A DNA stretch of 64,000 nt from Adlercreutzia sp. ZJ304 (GCF_011039075.1 NZ_JAAKEG010000009.1:1-64000); one strand, 5' to 3'; shown: positions 27,816-36,384, counted from the stretch's first letter. Notes: generated from the sequence alone by a model not told the origin. Program-made: numbers and translations.

Positions 27816-28865
27816 CTAAGAAACTAGCAGCTGTGCAATTTGTACTGCGTTCAGCGCTGCTCCTTTGCGAATTTGGTCTGCTACATTCCAGAAAGCAAGA
27901 CCATGCTCTACGCTGTTGTCGCGGCGCAGGCGACCAACAAAAACACCGTCGGTACCTGCCAAAATGCCGGGCATTGGGTATTCGCAGTTTTCCAAATTAT
28001 CCATAACTTGTACGCCATGCGCGGAACTGAGCGCTGTGCGTGCCTGTTCTACTGTAACGTCGTCTTCAAATTCTACATTTATGGCTTCACCGTGGCAGCG
28101 CAGCACGGGCACACGCACGCATGTGGCGCAAACGGCTAAATCGGCATCGCCCATAATCTTTTTCGTTTCTACCACCATTTTCCATTCCTCTTTAGTCGAG
28201 CCGTCTTCCATCGGCACGTCTATATGGGGAATGCAGTTAAATGCTATGCGATGCTGGAAAGCGTTAATGGTAAGTTCGTCTTCCGGTGTTCCGTCTAAAA
28301 ATTCGCGAGTCTGATCGTACAACTCTGCCATAGCGGGTGCACCTGCACCGCTTGCCGCTTGGTAGGTAGAAACTACTACGCGCTTAATGCGCGATAAATT
28401 GTAAAGGGGCTTTAGCGCCACTACCATTTGAATTGTTGAACAATTCGGATTAGCTATAACACCCGAATGCCACTGAATGTCTTGTGGATTAACCTCGGGC
28501 ACCACTAGCGGCACATCTGGGTCCATGCGAAAAGCGCTGGAGTTGTCTATCATAATGGCACCGGCATTCACGACAGCTTCACGCATTGCCTTCGACACGC
28601 TAGCGCCCGCGCTAAACAGCGCTATGTCTACGCCTTTGAAAGATTCGGGCGTCATTTCCTGCACAACAAGTTTGCCGGCAGAAACATTGCCGCAGCCCTC
28701 AAATTCCAGCTCTTTACCGGCGGAGCGCGCACTTGCCAAGGCGCGCACTTCAGATGCCGGGAAATTTACATCATGCAGAACCTTGAGGAATTCAGCGCCT
28801 ACAGCACCGGTGGCTCCCGCCACAGCAACAACAGGGTTTTCTGGCATCTTCTTGTCCTTTGTCAT
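27816..28865 (-). CDS. asd: Aspartate-semialdehyde dehydrogenase
   Basis: 349 residues from the ATG at 28865, chosen for AAAGGA 8 bases upstream; the ORF has 5 more codons. 'VAVAGATGAVGAEFL' is the NADP Rossmann loop. Cys142 in 'NPNCSTIQ' is the catalytic thiol, and 'FQHRIAFNCIPHID' carries the substrate-binding Arg/His. It reduces aspartyl phosphate from LysC to aspartate semialdehyde, the branch point to lysine and threonine. It is monocistronic, with a structured repeat after its stop. Confidence 0.95.
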   Translation of the reverse strand: MTKDKKMPENPVVAVAGATGAVGAEFLKVLHDVNFPASEVRALASARSAGKELEFEGCGNVSAGKLVVQEMTPESFKGVDIALFSAGASVSKAMREAVVNAGAIMIDNSSAFRMDPDVPLVVPEVNPQDIQWHSGVIANPNCSTIQMVVALKPLYNLSRIKRVVVSTYQAASGAGAPAMAELYDQTREFLDGTPEDELTINAFQHRIAFNCIPHIDVPMEDGSTKEEWKMVVETKKIMGDADLAVCATCVRVPVLRCHGEAINVEFEDDVTVEQARTALSSAHGVQVMDNLENCEYPMPGILAGTDGVFVGRLRRDNSVEHGLAFWNVADQIRKGAALNAVQIAQLLVS

Positions 28866-28956
28866 TTCGATTCCTTTCAAGATTCGCAGTCAAGCTATTA
28901 TAGCTACTGTACTAATAATGTTTAGGTAAGCGAACACATGAATGGAGACGATATAG

Positions 28957-29508
28957 ATGAAACTGGCAATAATGCTAGGAGATGGGTTCGAGCCAATAGA
29001 AGCTATGTGTCCAACTGATGTGCTGCGGCGCGGTGGTGTGGACGTTACATTAGTCTCTGTAATGCCAACGAAGCACGTTATTGCAGCGCAGGGAATTACG
29101 GTTGTGGCTGATGTGGTTGTGGCAGACACCGACCTGATGGAATTCGATGCGATATGCCTGCCGGGCGGTATGGGCGGCGTGGAGAATTTGACCAAGTGCG
29201 ACAAATTGACTGCAGCGCTGCCAAAGTTTATGGATGATGGCGGTCGTATGGTGGCTGCCATATGTGCCGGACCAACAATTTTGAGTTCGCTCGGTTTGCT
29301 GCATGGACGCAAAGCAACGTGTTATCCCGGATGTGAAACCGATTTTCCCGAAGGCGTATATTGCGGTCAGGACGTATGTAAAGATGGCAATCTTATTACG
29401 GCTAGTGGTCCTGCTTATGCGCTGGAATTCGGCGTAGAACTGCTGCGTGCGTTGGCGGGCAATGCTGTTGCCAGCCAAGTAATGGAAGACATGCTTATAA
29501 AAGGCTAG
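28957..29508 (+). CDS. DJ-1/PfpI family protein
   Basis: 183 residues. 'GDGFEPIEAMCPTDVLRRGG' contains the conserved Glu15, and 'AAICAGPTIL' contains the nucleophile-elbow Cys103, with a His/Asp environment typical of the DJ-1/ThiJ group (thiazole-monophosphate-like annotation). Family members are glyoxalase/deglycase-like or oxidative-stress proteins; the substrate is undefined. The start has GGAGACGATATAG upstream. A short hypothetical membrane protein follows 49 bases downstream and may be cotranscribed. Confidence 0.9.
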   Translation: MKLAIMLGDGFEPIEAMCPTDVLRRGGVDVTLVSVMPTKHVIAAQGITVVADVVVADTDLMEFDAICLPGGMGGVENLTKCDKLTAALPKFMDDGGRMVAAICAGPTILSSLGLLHGRKATCYPGCETDFPEGVYCGQDVCKDGNLITASGPAYALEFGVELLRALAGNAVASQVMEDMLIKG

Positions 29509-29557
29509 CTAAGTTACTAGTTAAAATACTAGCGCGAATTTGAACTGGGAGTGGCGT

Positions 29558-29980
29558 TTGAACACTAAAGTTGCTGTTTGGGTGGTGCGCATAGCGTTTT
29601 TTATTGTTTTTGCGTGGAATGTGATGTGCGCTGTGCAATTCATTTGTTGGCCTTCGGCTTATATAGGTGCATATCAGCTGCAGGGTGGTGGCGCTGCGGC
29701 TGCCATTCAAGGATTAGGCGTGGCGTTTCTTATGTGGAATGCCACATATCCGGCTTTTATTTGGAGACCACTTCGGTTCAAGGCGCTTGGCGTTGTAATT
29801 TTGGTTCAGCAGGCTATAGGGCTTTGTGGCGAATTGTTTATCGCTTCCACGCTAGATGCCAGCCTTCAAGTGTTAAGCCAAAGCATTGCGCGCTTTGTCG
29901 GCTTCGATGCGATAGGTTTAGTAATAATGGCTGTTGCTTTTCACTTTTTGCGCAAAATTTCTAGCGCCGCTTCCGCCTGA
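29558..29980 (+). CDS. Four-helix hypothetical membrane protein
   Basis: 140 residues from the TTG at 29558, preferred over the TTG at 29540 because GGGAG lies just before it. Four hydrophobic segments (about 5-25, 45-65, 72-95, 110-132) make a compact integral membrane protein. No conserved catalytic residues are recognised. Its last 40 bases overlap the convergent small Lys-rich gene. It is possibly coexpressed with the DJ-1 gene. Confidence 0.65.
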   Translation: MNTKVAVWVVRIAFFIVFAWNVMCAVQFICWPSAYIGAYQLQGGGAAAAIQGLGVAFLMWNATYPAFIWRPLRFKALGVVILVQQAIGLCGELFIASTLDASLQVLSQSIARFVGFDAIGLVIMAVAFHFLRKISSAASA

Positions 29981-30114
29981 TTTTCGCCCTTCTTGCATTT
30001 TGGCTTAGTTAGCGGACAATGCTTTTTGCAGCCTGTGCAATGCATGTTTTTTAACTTCTTTGGCTTCGTGCCTTTGTTTTTCTTCGCATGCTTCTTTTTC
30101 TTTTTATCAGACAT
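29941..30114 (-). CDS. Small Lys-rich Cys-motif protein
   Basis: 57 residues from the ATG at 30114 (GAAAG upstream). The N-terminus is a lysine run (KKKKKHAKKNKGTKPKK). A 'CTGCKKHCPLTKPKC' cluster could bind zinc or an Fe-S cluster. It is codirectional with the PAP2 gene, whose end it follows by 19 bases, and overlaps the end of the opposing membrane protein gene. Function unknown; may be an RNA/DNA-binding small protein. Confidence 0.6.
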   Translation of the reverse strand: MSDKKKKKHAKKNKGTKPKKLKNMHCTGCKKHCPLTKPKCKKGENQAEAALEILRKK

Positions 30115-30133
30115 ATTTGGTCTTTCTATAGTG

Positions 30134-30574
30134 CTACCAAGGGATAAGCAGATATCCCGCGGCGCAAACAACAATAGCGGAAATTGCTCCAACTATAACA
30201 TCGCGTGGAAAGTGTACGCCACCTACTACGCGAATTACTGCCATTGCGCACGCTAGAACAAGCAATGCAGTTCCCACAATTGGTTGATAGAGCATCCATG
30301 TGCAGGCAATAGTGAACATACTAAATGTGTGTCGGCTGGGGAATGAATGACCGCGAGTGTTCTTCGGTATAAGCGGGGCTGTGTCATTTACTTCGTAGGG
30401 GCGCGGCGCGTTTACTATGTTGCGAAATATGCTTACGCCCACAAACCCTATAGCTGGTACAACAATGCATCGCAACAGCATTTGGCGGTCGAAAATAGCA
30501 AGCAAAACTAACAGCAAAGGATAGGCTATGTATCCAATGGCTGTTAGTATTTTGCTGGCTTGCGCTAGTGTCAT
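30134..30574 (-). CDS. PAP2-family membrane phosphatase
   Basis: 146 residues with about five helices. The three acid-phosphatase motifs are present: R51-x6-RP (58-59), PSRH (79-82) and R115...GGVH121xxxD125. His82 and His121 are the catalytic pair. The family dephosphorylates lipid phosphates such as undecaprenyl pyrophosphate or phosphatidic acid at the membrane. It is short, lacking an N-terminal extension. It begins 3 bases after dapL on the same strand, so it is in its operon. Confidence 0.9.
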   Translation of the reverse strand: MTLAQASKILTAIGYIAYPLLLVLLAIFDRQMLLRCIVVPAIGFVGVSIFRNIVNAPRPYEVNDTAPLIPKNTRGHSFPSRHTFSMFTIACTWMLYQPIVGTALLVLACAMAVIRVVGGVHFPRDVIVGAISAIVVCAAGYLLIPW

Positions 30575-30577
30575 CTA

Positions 30578-31795
30578 TTAAAGAATATTCTTTATGCGCT
30601 CTACTGCTTCACGGGTGGCATCGGCACCGCCGAATGCGGTTAGGCGTATGTAGCCTTCACCGGCTGGTCCGAACCCGGCGCCAGGAGTTGTTATGACATT
30701 CGCTTCTTCAAGAAGCTTATTGAAGAAATCCCAGCTGCCCATTCCGTTTGGCGTTTTGCACCATATATACGGGCTGTTTACGGCACCATATACGTGAAGT
30801 CCTGCGCTTTCCAACCCCTCTTTAATTATGCGCGCATTATTCAGGTAGAAATCTATTACCTCGCGTATTTGGCGTGCGCCTTCGGGCGTATAAATGGCGG
30901 CGGCACCTTTTTGGATTATGTATGACGCGCCGTTGAACTTTGTAGATTGTCGGCGCATCCAAAGCGAATTTAGGCTTTGACCTTGGCGCTCTAGTTCGCG
31001 CGGGATAACTGTGTAACCGCAGCGCATACCGGTGAAGCCGGCGGTTTTGCTGAAGCTGCGGAATTCGATGGCGCATGTTTTTGCGCCGGGGATTTCGTAA
31101 ATGCTGTGCGGTAGATTGTCTTCGGTGATGAAGCGCTCATAGGCTGCGTCGAACATGATTATGGCGTCGTGGTTGTTTGCGTAGTCTACCCAGCGTTGTA
31201 GTTGTTCGGTGTTAAGAGCGGTTCCTGTTGGGTTATTGGGCGAGCAAAGATAAATTAGGTCTACATCTGTGTCGGGCAGCGCGGGGCAAAAATCGTTTTC
31301 AGCTGTGGTGGGCATGTATACAAGGTTTGTCCACGCCTCTGCGCTGGGGTCGTATTCGCCAGCTCGTCCTTCTATGGCATTGCTGTCAACGTATACAGGG
31401 TAAACTGGGTCGCAAACGGCAACTTTATTGTCGCGCGAGAATATGTCACCTATATTGCCGCAGTCGCTTTTTGCGCCGTCGCTTACAAAAATTTCGTCGG
31501 GCGATATGTCTACACCGCGAGCCCGAAAATCGTTTTCCGCAATTGCTTCACGCAGAAAATCATAGCCTTCGTAAGGACCGTAACCCTTGAACGTGTCGGA
31601 AGATGTTTGTTCGTCTACTGCTTCGTGCATTGCTTCTACAACAGCGGGAATAAGCGGCTGGGTTACATCACCTATACCTAGCTTTATTAGTTTCGCATCT
31701 GGGTGGGCTTGCTGATATGTTTCGGTGCGCCGTGCAATTTCGGCGAAGAGGTAGCTACCGGGTAATTTCGCAAAATTTTCGTTTATTTTTGCCAT
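30578..31795 (-). CDS. dapL: LL-diaminopimelate aminotransferase
   Basis: 405 residues. '[11 protein letters not shown]', '[16 protein letters not shown]', '[10 protein letters not shown]', '[10 protein letters not shown]' and the Schiff-base lysine in '[15 protein letters not shown]' match DapL. It converts tetrahydrodipicolinate directly to LL-diaminopimelate with glutamate, skipping the succinyl or acetyl branches. That gives lysine and the peptidoglycan cross-linker. AAAGGAG lies 8 bases before the ATG. It is first gene of a unit with the PAP2 phosphatase. Confidence 0.95.
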   Translation of the reverse strand: MAKINENFAKLPGSYLFAEIARRTETYQQAHPDAKLIKLGIGDVTQPLIPAVVEAMHEAVDEQTSSDTFKGYGPYEGYDFLREAIAENDFRARGVDISPDEIFVSDGAKSDCGNIGDIFSRDNKVAVCDPVYPVYVDSNAIEGRAGEYDPSAEAWTNLVYMPTTAENDFCPALPDTDVDLIYLCSPNNPTGTALNTEQLQRWVDYANNHDAIIMFDAAYERFITEDNLPHSIYEIPGAKTCAIEFRSFSKTAGFTGMRCGYTVIPRELERQGQSLNSLWMRRQSTKFNGASYIIQKGAAAIYTPEGARQIREVIDFYLNNARIIKEGLESAGLHVYGAVNSPYIWCKTPNGMGSWDFFNKLLEEANVITTPGAGFGPAGEGYIRLTAFGGADATREAVERIKNIL

Positions 31796-31868
31796 CGAAG
31801 GTTCTCCTTTTAGTTACATGCATAAGTTAGTCGTTTATATTTTCGCAACAGTTCGTTTCATGTATGTG

Positions 31869-32288
31869 TCATTTGTAAAATATGGCGCAATTATTCGGCG
31901 TTTCGTCAACTTCCACGCGCGTAACTGGCAATCCTATGTCTATAAGGCAGTCGAAAAAGAAACGTGCCAAATTTTCTGCGGTAGTGCGAAACGGCAGCAT
32001 CTTTAAGCTGAAGCCTTCGGATTCAAGTGCGCGGATGGTTTTTTTCTTCAGCGTGCCCTCTTCAATTAAAAATGTATGGTCGAATTCGTCAGCCAAACTG
32101 CGAACTATGCGCTTGAACTGCGAGAAATCGCACACCATATCGCGTTCGGTACCTTCGTCGCCTAGTGTTTGAGAGCTAATAGTTACTTCGATACGCCAGC
32201 GATGCCCGTGTAGATTTTCACATTTGCCGTAATAGTCGGCTAAGAAGTGCGCCGAGTCGAAGAATGCTTCGGTTTTTAATTCGTACAC
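31869..32288 (-). CDS. queD: 6-carboxytetrahydropterin synthase QueD
   Basis: 139 residues. I start it at the GTG at 32288 because TTAGGAGG lies 4 bases upstream and the product then begins 'YELKTEAFFDSAHFL' like other QueD proteins; the ATG 21 codons upstream has no site. Zinc ligands His14, His27 and His29 and catalytic Cys23 ('CENLHGH') are present, with 'DHTFL' and Glu late. It makes 6-carboxy-tetrahydropterin from dihydroneopterin triphosphate, en route to queuosine in tRNA. No other que gene is in the window. Confidence 0.92.
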   Translation of the reverse strand: MYELKTEAFFDSAHFLADYYGKCENLHGHRWRIEVTISSQTLGDEGTERDMVCDFSQFKRIVRSLADEFDHTFLIEEGTLKKKTIRALESEGFSLKMLPFRTTAENLARFFFDCLIDIGLPVTRVEVDETPNNCAIFYK

Positions 32289-32444
32289 GCTTCCTCCTAA
32301 GCAATTTGGGTAATAATAGTGACAAGCGTTTGTATCTAAGATTCTAGCCATTTTAAGTTAACGTGTGGTTTCGCAATACATTGCCCGTGTTTTCAAAGCT
32401 CAAAAAAAGCGTCAAAGCTAAAAGCTTCAACATAGGGGGCAATT

Positions 32445-32600
32445 ATGATTAGGAACAATTTGGAAGCGTTAGAAGTGTTGGAGGGCATGTTGATTGTGCT
32501 CGAAGACGAGTCAACCGATAGGGGAGATGCAAAGCTTTGGATGCTAATTGTGCTTGTGCGCGCTGTGCACAGTTGGCTAGAGAGTGAATCTTTCGCTTAG
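32445..32600 (+). CDS. Small 51-residue acidic protein
   Basis: ATG at 32445 with AGGGGG 6 bases upstream. It encodes a 51-residue, probably helical protein rich in Leu/Glu ('NLEALEVLEGMLIVLEDE', 'WMLIVLVRAVHSWLE'). Leu and Glu spacing suggests an amphipathic hairpin. Good coding character and a strong ribosome site argue it is real. Function unknown. Confidence 0.6.
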   Translation: MIRNNLEALEVLEGMLIVLEDESTDRGDAKLWMLIVLVRAVHSWLESESFA

Positions 32601-32643
32601 TGAAGCGCCGATGGTATGTGCGTGGGGTGCACTAGTCTTGCGT

Positions 32644-32715
32644 AACATGCGTCGGTTTTATCGAAGATTTTCAATTCGGCACGCGCTGCGTGCCGAATTG
32701 AGTTGGTCTGACTAG
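32644..32715 (+). pseudogene. YhcG/DUF1016 nuclease fragment
   Basis: Reads 'NMRRFYRRFSIRHALRAELSWSD' then stop, matching the DUF1016 N-terminal signature ('NLR.MR.FY..FPI...LR.ELSW.HYR'). It aligns with the better-preserved fragment at 37693-37902. Upstream the frame is broken. A 12-bp perfect inverted repeat (TCAATTCGGCAC/GTGCCGAATTGA) has formed within it. Confidence 0.6.
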
Positions 32716-32767
32716 ACTGCATAAGAAAGCTTGTGATTGGTGCGCTTAGCGCTTTATTAACATGTAG

Positions 32768-33086
32768 GATGCCGAAGAACTTTTCGATCACATTCGCAAC
32801 ATTCGTTCCTCCGAAAAGATGCTGTATCGTCAGGTGTTCAATCTGTACGCGACTGCTGTTGACTACAATCCCTATGCAACTGAGTCAATCAAGTTCTTCA
32901 AAATTGTTCAAAATAAATTGCATTACGGCGCGTACGGACATACGGCAATTCATGGCGCAGAGGCACATTCCAACTTATATGAGCGATTATATCGAGCAGC
33001 TTGATAATGTTTTGGCTGCCTTTGGGTATATTTTCGATAAGAATTATACCCTTGCTTTTGCCTGCTTAAATTCTCAAAAATACTAG
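32768..33086 (+). pseudogene. RhuM-like gene remnant
   Basis: 'DAEELFDHIRNIRSSEKMLYRQVFNLYATA' followed by 'FFKIVQNKLHYGAYGHTA' resembles the core of RhuM-family virulence/Fic-associated proteins. An in-frame stop directly precedes it, so the N-terminus is lost. The frame shifts near 32950: the continuation in another frame reads 'RQFMAQRHIPTYMSDYIEQL'. About one third of the usual length remains. Not functional as read. Confidence 0.55.
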
Positions 33087-33096
33087 TTATTAATTA

Positions 33097-33155
33097 TGAG
33101 ACAAACATTGTTTGATATATAATCTCATAAATATATGCCAGTATTTATGAGACAA
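33097..33155. promoter_or_regulatory. Repeated TTATGAGA boxes before the HipA-like/HTH pair
   Basis: TTATGAGACAA occurs twice as direct copies, with an inverted TCTCATAA between them, just upstream of the start near 33166. This spacing is typical of an autoregulatory operator of a toxin-antitoxin-like locus. Confidence 0.4.
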
Positions 33156-33165
33156 GGAATTGGAT

Positions 33166-33454
33166 ATGGAATTTGCCATTTTTCCAGATAGTGGTAGATA
33201 TTATTCAGGCAGCGAACGCAAGATATCAATATGAATACACAGATATTATGCGTATGCTACATGACAATAGTAAATTAACAAATGTTTCGGAAACTATAAG
33301 TACCTTTTGGCGCATGTATATTATTGACGCGCTTGTCGGCAATATTGCGGGCATTAGTGAAATTCGGCGAGATTTTTATATCAAGATGATAGATTTGCGC
33401 TATAAGATTATTTTGCATGATGCGTACATCGCCTTTAGGGGTGAGGCTTTATGA
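33166..33454 (+). pseudogene. HipA-like C-terminal fragment fused to another tail
   Basis: An ATG at 33166 runs into a frame ending at TGA; the continuing frame (33173-33454) reads 'YEYTDIMRMLHDNSKLTNVSETISTFWRMYIIDALVGN', very like the C-lobe of clostridial-type HipA kinases. The catalytic 'GNxDRH' is interrupted after GN, and an unrelated basic helix ('EIRRDFYIKMIDLRYK...') takes over. It looks like a deletion fusion. It overlaps the next gene by ATGA, so translation of the two is coupled. It may still make a short peptide. Confidence 0.5.
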
Positions 33455-34251
33455 AAAGCATTACAACCCAAGGGGTAATTTGCTTGCGGGACCCTAAGGT
33501 GCTATTTGAATACTGCATTGCTCGGATTGGTTACACTGAATACGAAGACGAAACATTTGAATACTCAATCAAGCCTAACTATAGCGTTATAGATTTACTT
33601 GAACCCCCTTCTTTTCAAGGAATTCCCGGGATTAATTTGGACTTACACAGAGAAGAATACATTCGCAAAAATGTTACGCCTGTGTTTATTAGCGAAAGAA
33701 CGCCTGCGGAAAATCGTGAGGATATTCGAGAACTACTAGACGCTGAAGGGATGGAATATCTAAATCGTCTCGAGTGGTTAATACGCACTAATACGCGCTA
33801 TTCGGGTGACAATTTATATGTTCGTATGGCATCAGAAACAGACGATGAGGTTTTTAGTGTGTCTGATTTAAGTAATGTTGGTTTGAGATCTTCAGAAACA
33901 CTACGGATTATATTGGAAGCGATTTGTGCTGGGCGCATTATAGATGGCGATGGCTTTCGTATAGACGATTCTAATCGTGGCGAATTTTATGCATTGCTAA
34001 CTCCAATTTATTTGAAAGAAAAGAGATACATTGATGATAGGCGCCGAGAGGGTATTGAGACTGCAATGAACCTGCAAAAGTTGGGTCGCCCCTTAAAGGC
34101 GGTAGATCAAATAAAACTTATCGACGCGATTGATCGGTACAAAAATGGCGAAATAAAAATGGAAGAAGCTTTGGAGATGGCAAAAGTAAGTCGAGCAACT
34201 TTTTATCGCCGGATGAAGCAATTCCAGCCTTCGCAAGGCGCACGTAATTAA
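33451..34251 (+). CDS. Uncharacterised protein with C-terminal HTH
   Basis: 266 residues. The N-terminal 210 residues are a soluble domain I cannot name, with 'PPSFQGIPGINLDLHREEYI' and 'LLDAEGMEYLNRLEWLIRTN'. The last 55 ('GRPLKAVDQIKLIDAI....GEIKMEEALEMAKVSRATFYRR') are a helix-turn-helix like the DNA-binding end of serine recombinases. No recombinase catalytic domain is present. The start overlaps the upstream stop by ATGA. It could be the regulator/antitoxin half of a pair with the truncated HipA-like gene. It appears intact. Confidence 0.6.
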   Translation: MKSITTQGVICLRDPKVLFEYCIARIGYTEYEDETFEYSIKPNYSVIDLLEPPSFQGIPGINLDLHREEYIRKNVTPVFISERTPAENREDIRELLDAEGMEYLNRLEWLIRTNTRYSGDNLYVRMASETDDEVFSVSDLSNVGLRSSETLRIILEAICAGRIIDGDGFRIDDSNRGEFYALLTPIYLKEKRYIDDRRREGIETAMNLQKLGRPLKAVDQIKLIDAIDRYKNGEIKMEEALEMAKVSRATFYRRMKQFQPSQGARN

Positions 34252-34373
34252 CGGCTGAAGATATCATCATTACGGTAACGTTATAGTCACGCTTGCGCAT
34301 CAACGCTGCGCACCTAAATCTTTCGTTTGCCTGCGTTTCTAAAATGTGTGTAGGCACTACGAAAGGTACTTCC

Positions 34374-35408
34374 ATGGCATATAACGCAAACCATGACAAA
34401 TTCGCAAAAGGCACCGAGCGACTTGTCGATCCGATGACTGTTGGTTCCATACATTTTTTGCAGCAGTTTTTTGATGTTGTCCCGAAGGGTATTCAGCGCA
34501 AAATTATGGCACGTACCACCAAGAAAACCCCGCATATGGGATTTATAGTAGAGCCATACGCTTTCTTTCTTGTTTATGAAATTACGGATAAAACGTATGC
34601 CACGCAGCTTCTTCCGTCTGGGTTTAAATTGGCGCAATGTAGCGTATTTGCGGGAGATGAGCCCGCTTATTACGCAATTATGAGCTTCTTCCGCGTACAT
34701 ACAAGCGCATTTTGGGGAAGTCGTGCCGAGCTGTATGTGATGGCTGAAGACGAGGCAACTGGTCTTATGAGTTGGGTAATTATTGATTACCTTAGCGACA
34801 CCATTAGCTATGACCGAGCTTTTGGTTTGCGTGGACCTTCCGTCAGCCATTCTGTTGTTACTACAACCAGTGATGGACGCATGCTGGTTGATATGACGGC
34901 ACGTGATGGGCAGTCGTATGCTGCATTTTCCGCTGCTCTTGATGGTTCGGAAATGCGCAGCCTTGATAAACGCATGTGGATAGAGGGCAACTTGTCTATC
35001 GCTTACGGCAAAACATTGTCGTATGACCAAGCTGATATTTTTTCGCTGACATTTTATCCAGAGGAAATGGCAAGTGCCTTAGACGTTCCGCTGGAAAGTT
35101 TCGCGCTGAAAAGCATTTCGTGGTACTCAAGTATGCTTTCGTCTAATCCTGCAAAGTTGGTATGTTTCCCTTATGCTCAGCATTTACTGTCCGACAGTCC
35201 CGGTGCTGCAAGCGAACATTCTAGCGAGGCAGATTTAATTTGCGCGGCTGAGTCTACTGATTTTGAAACTATGGAAACCTTCAAAGTGGGTTCTGCCAAA
35301 AAGATGATGGCAATATCTACTGCCATTACGCTTGGGGTTTCGGCTGTTGCATTGATAGGAATTGCTGCTCACTGTTACCACCTTCGTTATAATAAGCTTC
35401 GGGAATGA
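34374..35408 (+). CDS. Tail-anchored hypothetical protein
   Basis: 344 residues from the ATG at 34374 (GAAAGG upstream). It is mostly a soluble cytoplasmic-type domain rich in aromatic residues ('GFIVEPYAFFLVYEITDKTY', 'HTSAFWGSRAELYVMAEDE'), with a C-terminal hydrophobic helix (about 318-337, 'ISTAITLGVSAVALIGIAAH') and a short basic end. I do not recognise the family. Its stop codon (35406-35408) falls inside a fluoride-riboswitch-like sequence. A second copy of its last 25 codons exists at 37094-37173. Confidence 0.65.
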   Translation: MAYNANHDKFAKGTERLVDPMTVGSIHFLQQFFDVVPKGIQRKIMARTTKKTPHMGFIVEPYAFFLVYEITDKTYATQLLPSGFKLAQCSVFAGDEPAYYAIMSFFRVHTSAFWGSRAELYVMAEDEATGLMSWVIIDYLSDTISYDRAFGLRGPSVSHSVVTTTSDGRMLVDMTARDGQSYAAFSAALDGSEMRSLDKRMWIEGNLSIAYGKTLSYDQADIFSLTFYPEEMASALDVPLESFALKSISWYSSMLSSNPAKLVCFPYAQHLLSDSPGAASEHSSEADLICAAESTDFETMETFKVGSAKKMMAISTAITLGVSAVALIGIAAHCYHLRYNKLRE

Positions 35409-35456
35409 GGCTCTCCCAAGGCGTTTGCCTGAACCGCGAAACAGCTGATGGCTTTA
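35401..35456 (+). promoter_or_regulatory. Fluoride (crcB-motif) riboswitch, duplicate copy
   Basis: Same core as the copy at 37166-37223: GGGAATGAGGCTCTCCC, the AACCGC segment and GCTGATGGC. The 3' end is altered (CTTTAC instead of CTTCTA) by the deletion that removed most of the downstream crcB. Probably without function, though the pseudoknot pairs could still form with one more G-U. Confidence 0.7.
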
Positions 35457-35460
35457 CAAC

Positions 35461-35604
35461 TTTTCTACTTTTAGCGCAGAGACGCTTGCTGTGTTTGAGG
35501 CTGGCGATATCTTACTAGCGATAGCTTATGCCGCCGCTAGCTGTGTGCTTTGTGTTTCCGCTGCGTTTTTAGGCGAAATTGCTTCTTCGGCTATTGCCGT
35601 GTAA
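35461..35604 (+). pseudogene. Truncated crcB (fluoride channel) fragment
   Basis: 47 codons in frame reading 'FSTFSAETLAVFEAGDILLA...' to a stop, equal to the C-terminal third of the intact CrcB encoded at 37269-37646. The first two helices, start and signature Asn are missing. No frameshift is seen, so the loss is recent. Confidence 0.85.
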
Positions 35605-35629
35605 ATATGATTGCTTCGTTTTGTGCGCA

Positions 35630-35675
35630 ATAGGTGGGTTGCCTGCGGACATTTGGATGCGGACAACCCACCTAT
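35630..35675 (+). terminator. Strong hairpin after the crcB fragment
   Basis: ATAGGTGGGTTG (35630-35641) pairs perfectly with CAACCCACCTAT (35664-35675). It is followed by ATATTT. No hairpin of this strength follows the intact crcB. Confidence 0.7.
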
Positions 35676-35793
35676 ATATTTGCATATAGACAGAAAAGTG
35701 CGTAAGACTCAGTCCATCGCAAAGGGGTAAGGAATGCTGTTGTGGAATTCTGACCAAACCAGACCGTGTGTTGCCTTCGTCACTTTTTAGGCG

Positions 35794-35956
35794 AAAAATG
35801 GTCAAAACTTCCGACTTTCCACAGTCTACAATGCCAAATTACGCCAATTACGAATCAAAATAGAATTGAAGAACCCTGTTTGCCCAGTGTTCTCCACAAT
35901 TCAAGTTAGCCATGTGGCGCTATGACCATGGAAAGTCGGAAGTTTTGACCATTTTT
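35794..35956. mobile_element. MITE-like element with 28-bp perfect inverted ends
   Basis: The ends 35794-35821 (AAAAATGGTCAAAACTTCCG...) and 35929-35956 are exact inverted copies over 28 bases, enclosing 107 bases with no ORF. No transposase is in the window and no clear target-site duplication is visible. It could be a non-autonomous transposable element or a very long hairpin. Confidence 0.6.
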
Positions 35957-35970
35957 CTAACTTTTTTGAA

Positions 35971-36204
35971 CTAGTATGCGGATGAGTTGAATCGTAATCT
36001 AGCGTCAAGGTGTTGAGAGTTTACCCAAAAGCCATCCAACAAACACTTTAGGCTATCTTGCAGAGGTATCGTTTTTCCCAACACTAGAGCCTCCGCATAA
36101 GCTACATCTCCACCTCTGCCTTCCGGCTTTAGTGAATTTGTTCTTTGACATTTTGCTGCCGCAAATGCTGCATTTTGAGATAGACACCGCTCACACCTGT
36201 CCAT
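35971..36204 (-). CDS. Small hypothetical protein or fragment
   Basis: 77 residues from the ATG at 36204; a TTG at 36249 would add 15. It has 'DRCERCLSQNAAFAAAKCQR' with three Cys, then 'GRGGDVAYAEALVLGK' and 'SQHLDARLRF'. There is no strong Shine-Dalgarno site. It ends 15 bases from the right end of the inverted-repeat element, which suggests truncation by insertion. Family not recognised; may be a pseudogene. Confidence 0.35.
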   Translation of the reverse strand: MDRCERCLSQNAAFAAAKCQRTNSLKPEGRGGDVAYAEALVLGKTIPLQDSLKCLLDGFWVNSQHLDARLRFNSSAY

Positions 36205-36327
36205 AACTGACTTTTTCTTAGAAAAAGCTTGCCTGAACAGGGATGTCAAGTGAGAATTAGGCGCACTTTTTGCCTATATGAAAGTCGAGCGGCATCGACT
36301 TCAGAGGCATCTATTTGGTATCTGAAC

Positions 36328-36384
36328 AGGGAAAACAGCATGAATTTTTACACACTTCTGCCTATATGCCTATATGTTTTCCCT
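36328..36384. repeat. 10-bp inverted repeat with TGCCTATATG copies
   Basis: AGGGAAAACA (36328-36337) and TGTTTTCCCT (36375-36384) are complementary. The loop holds two adjacent CCTATATG copies and another lies at 36273. It overlaps the region just after the 36404 gene; role unknown. Confidence 0.35.

Larger units (their letters stand above)
35336..35604 (+). repeat. Segmental duplication, copy A
   Basis: Matches 37094-37218 (3' end of the 34374-type gene plus riboswitch), then jumps to match 37501-37646 (3' end of crcB). Relative to copy B about 280 bases are deleted at the GATGGCT/TTACAAC junction. Divergence between copies is mostly third-position and silent. Confidence 0.88.

Noticed and set aside
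34314-35030. 238-codon minus-strand ORF
   Set aside because: It is opposite the tail-anchored protein, with no start signal or known motif.
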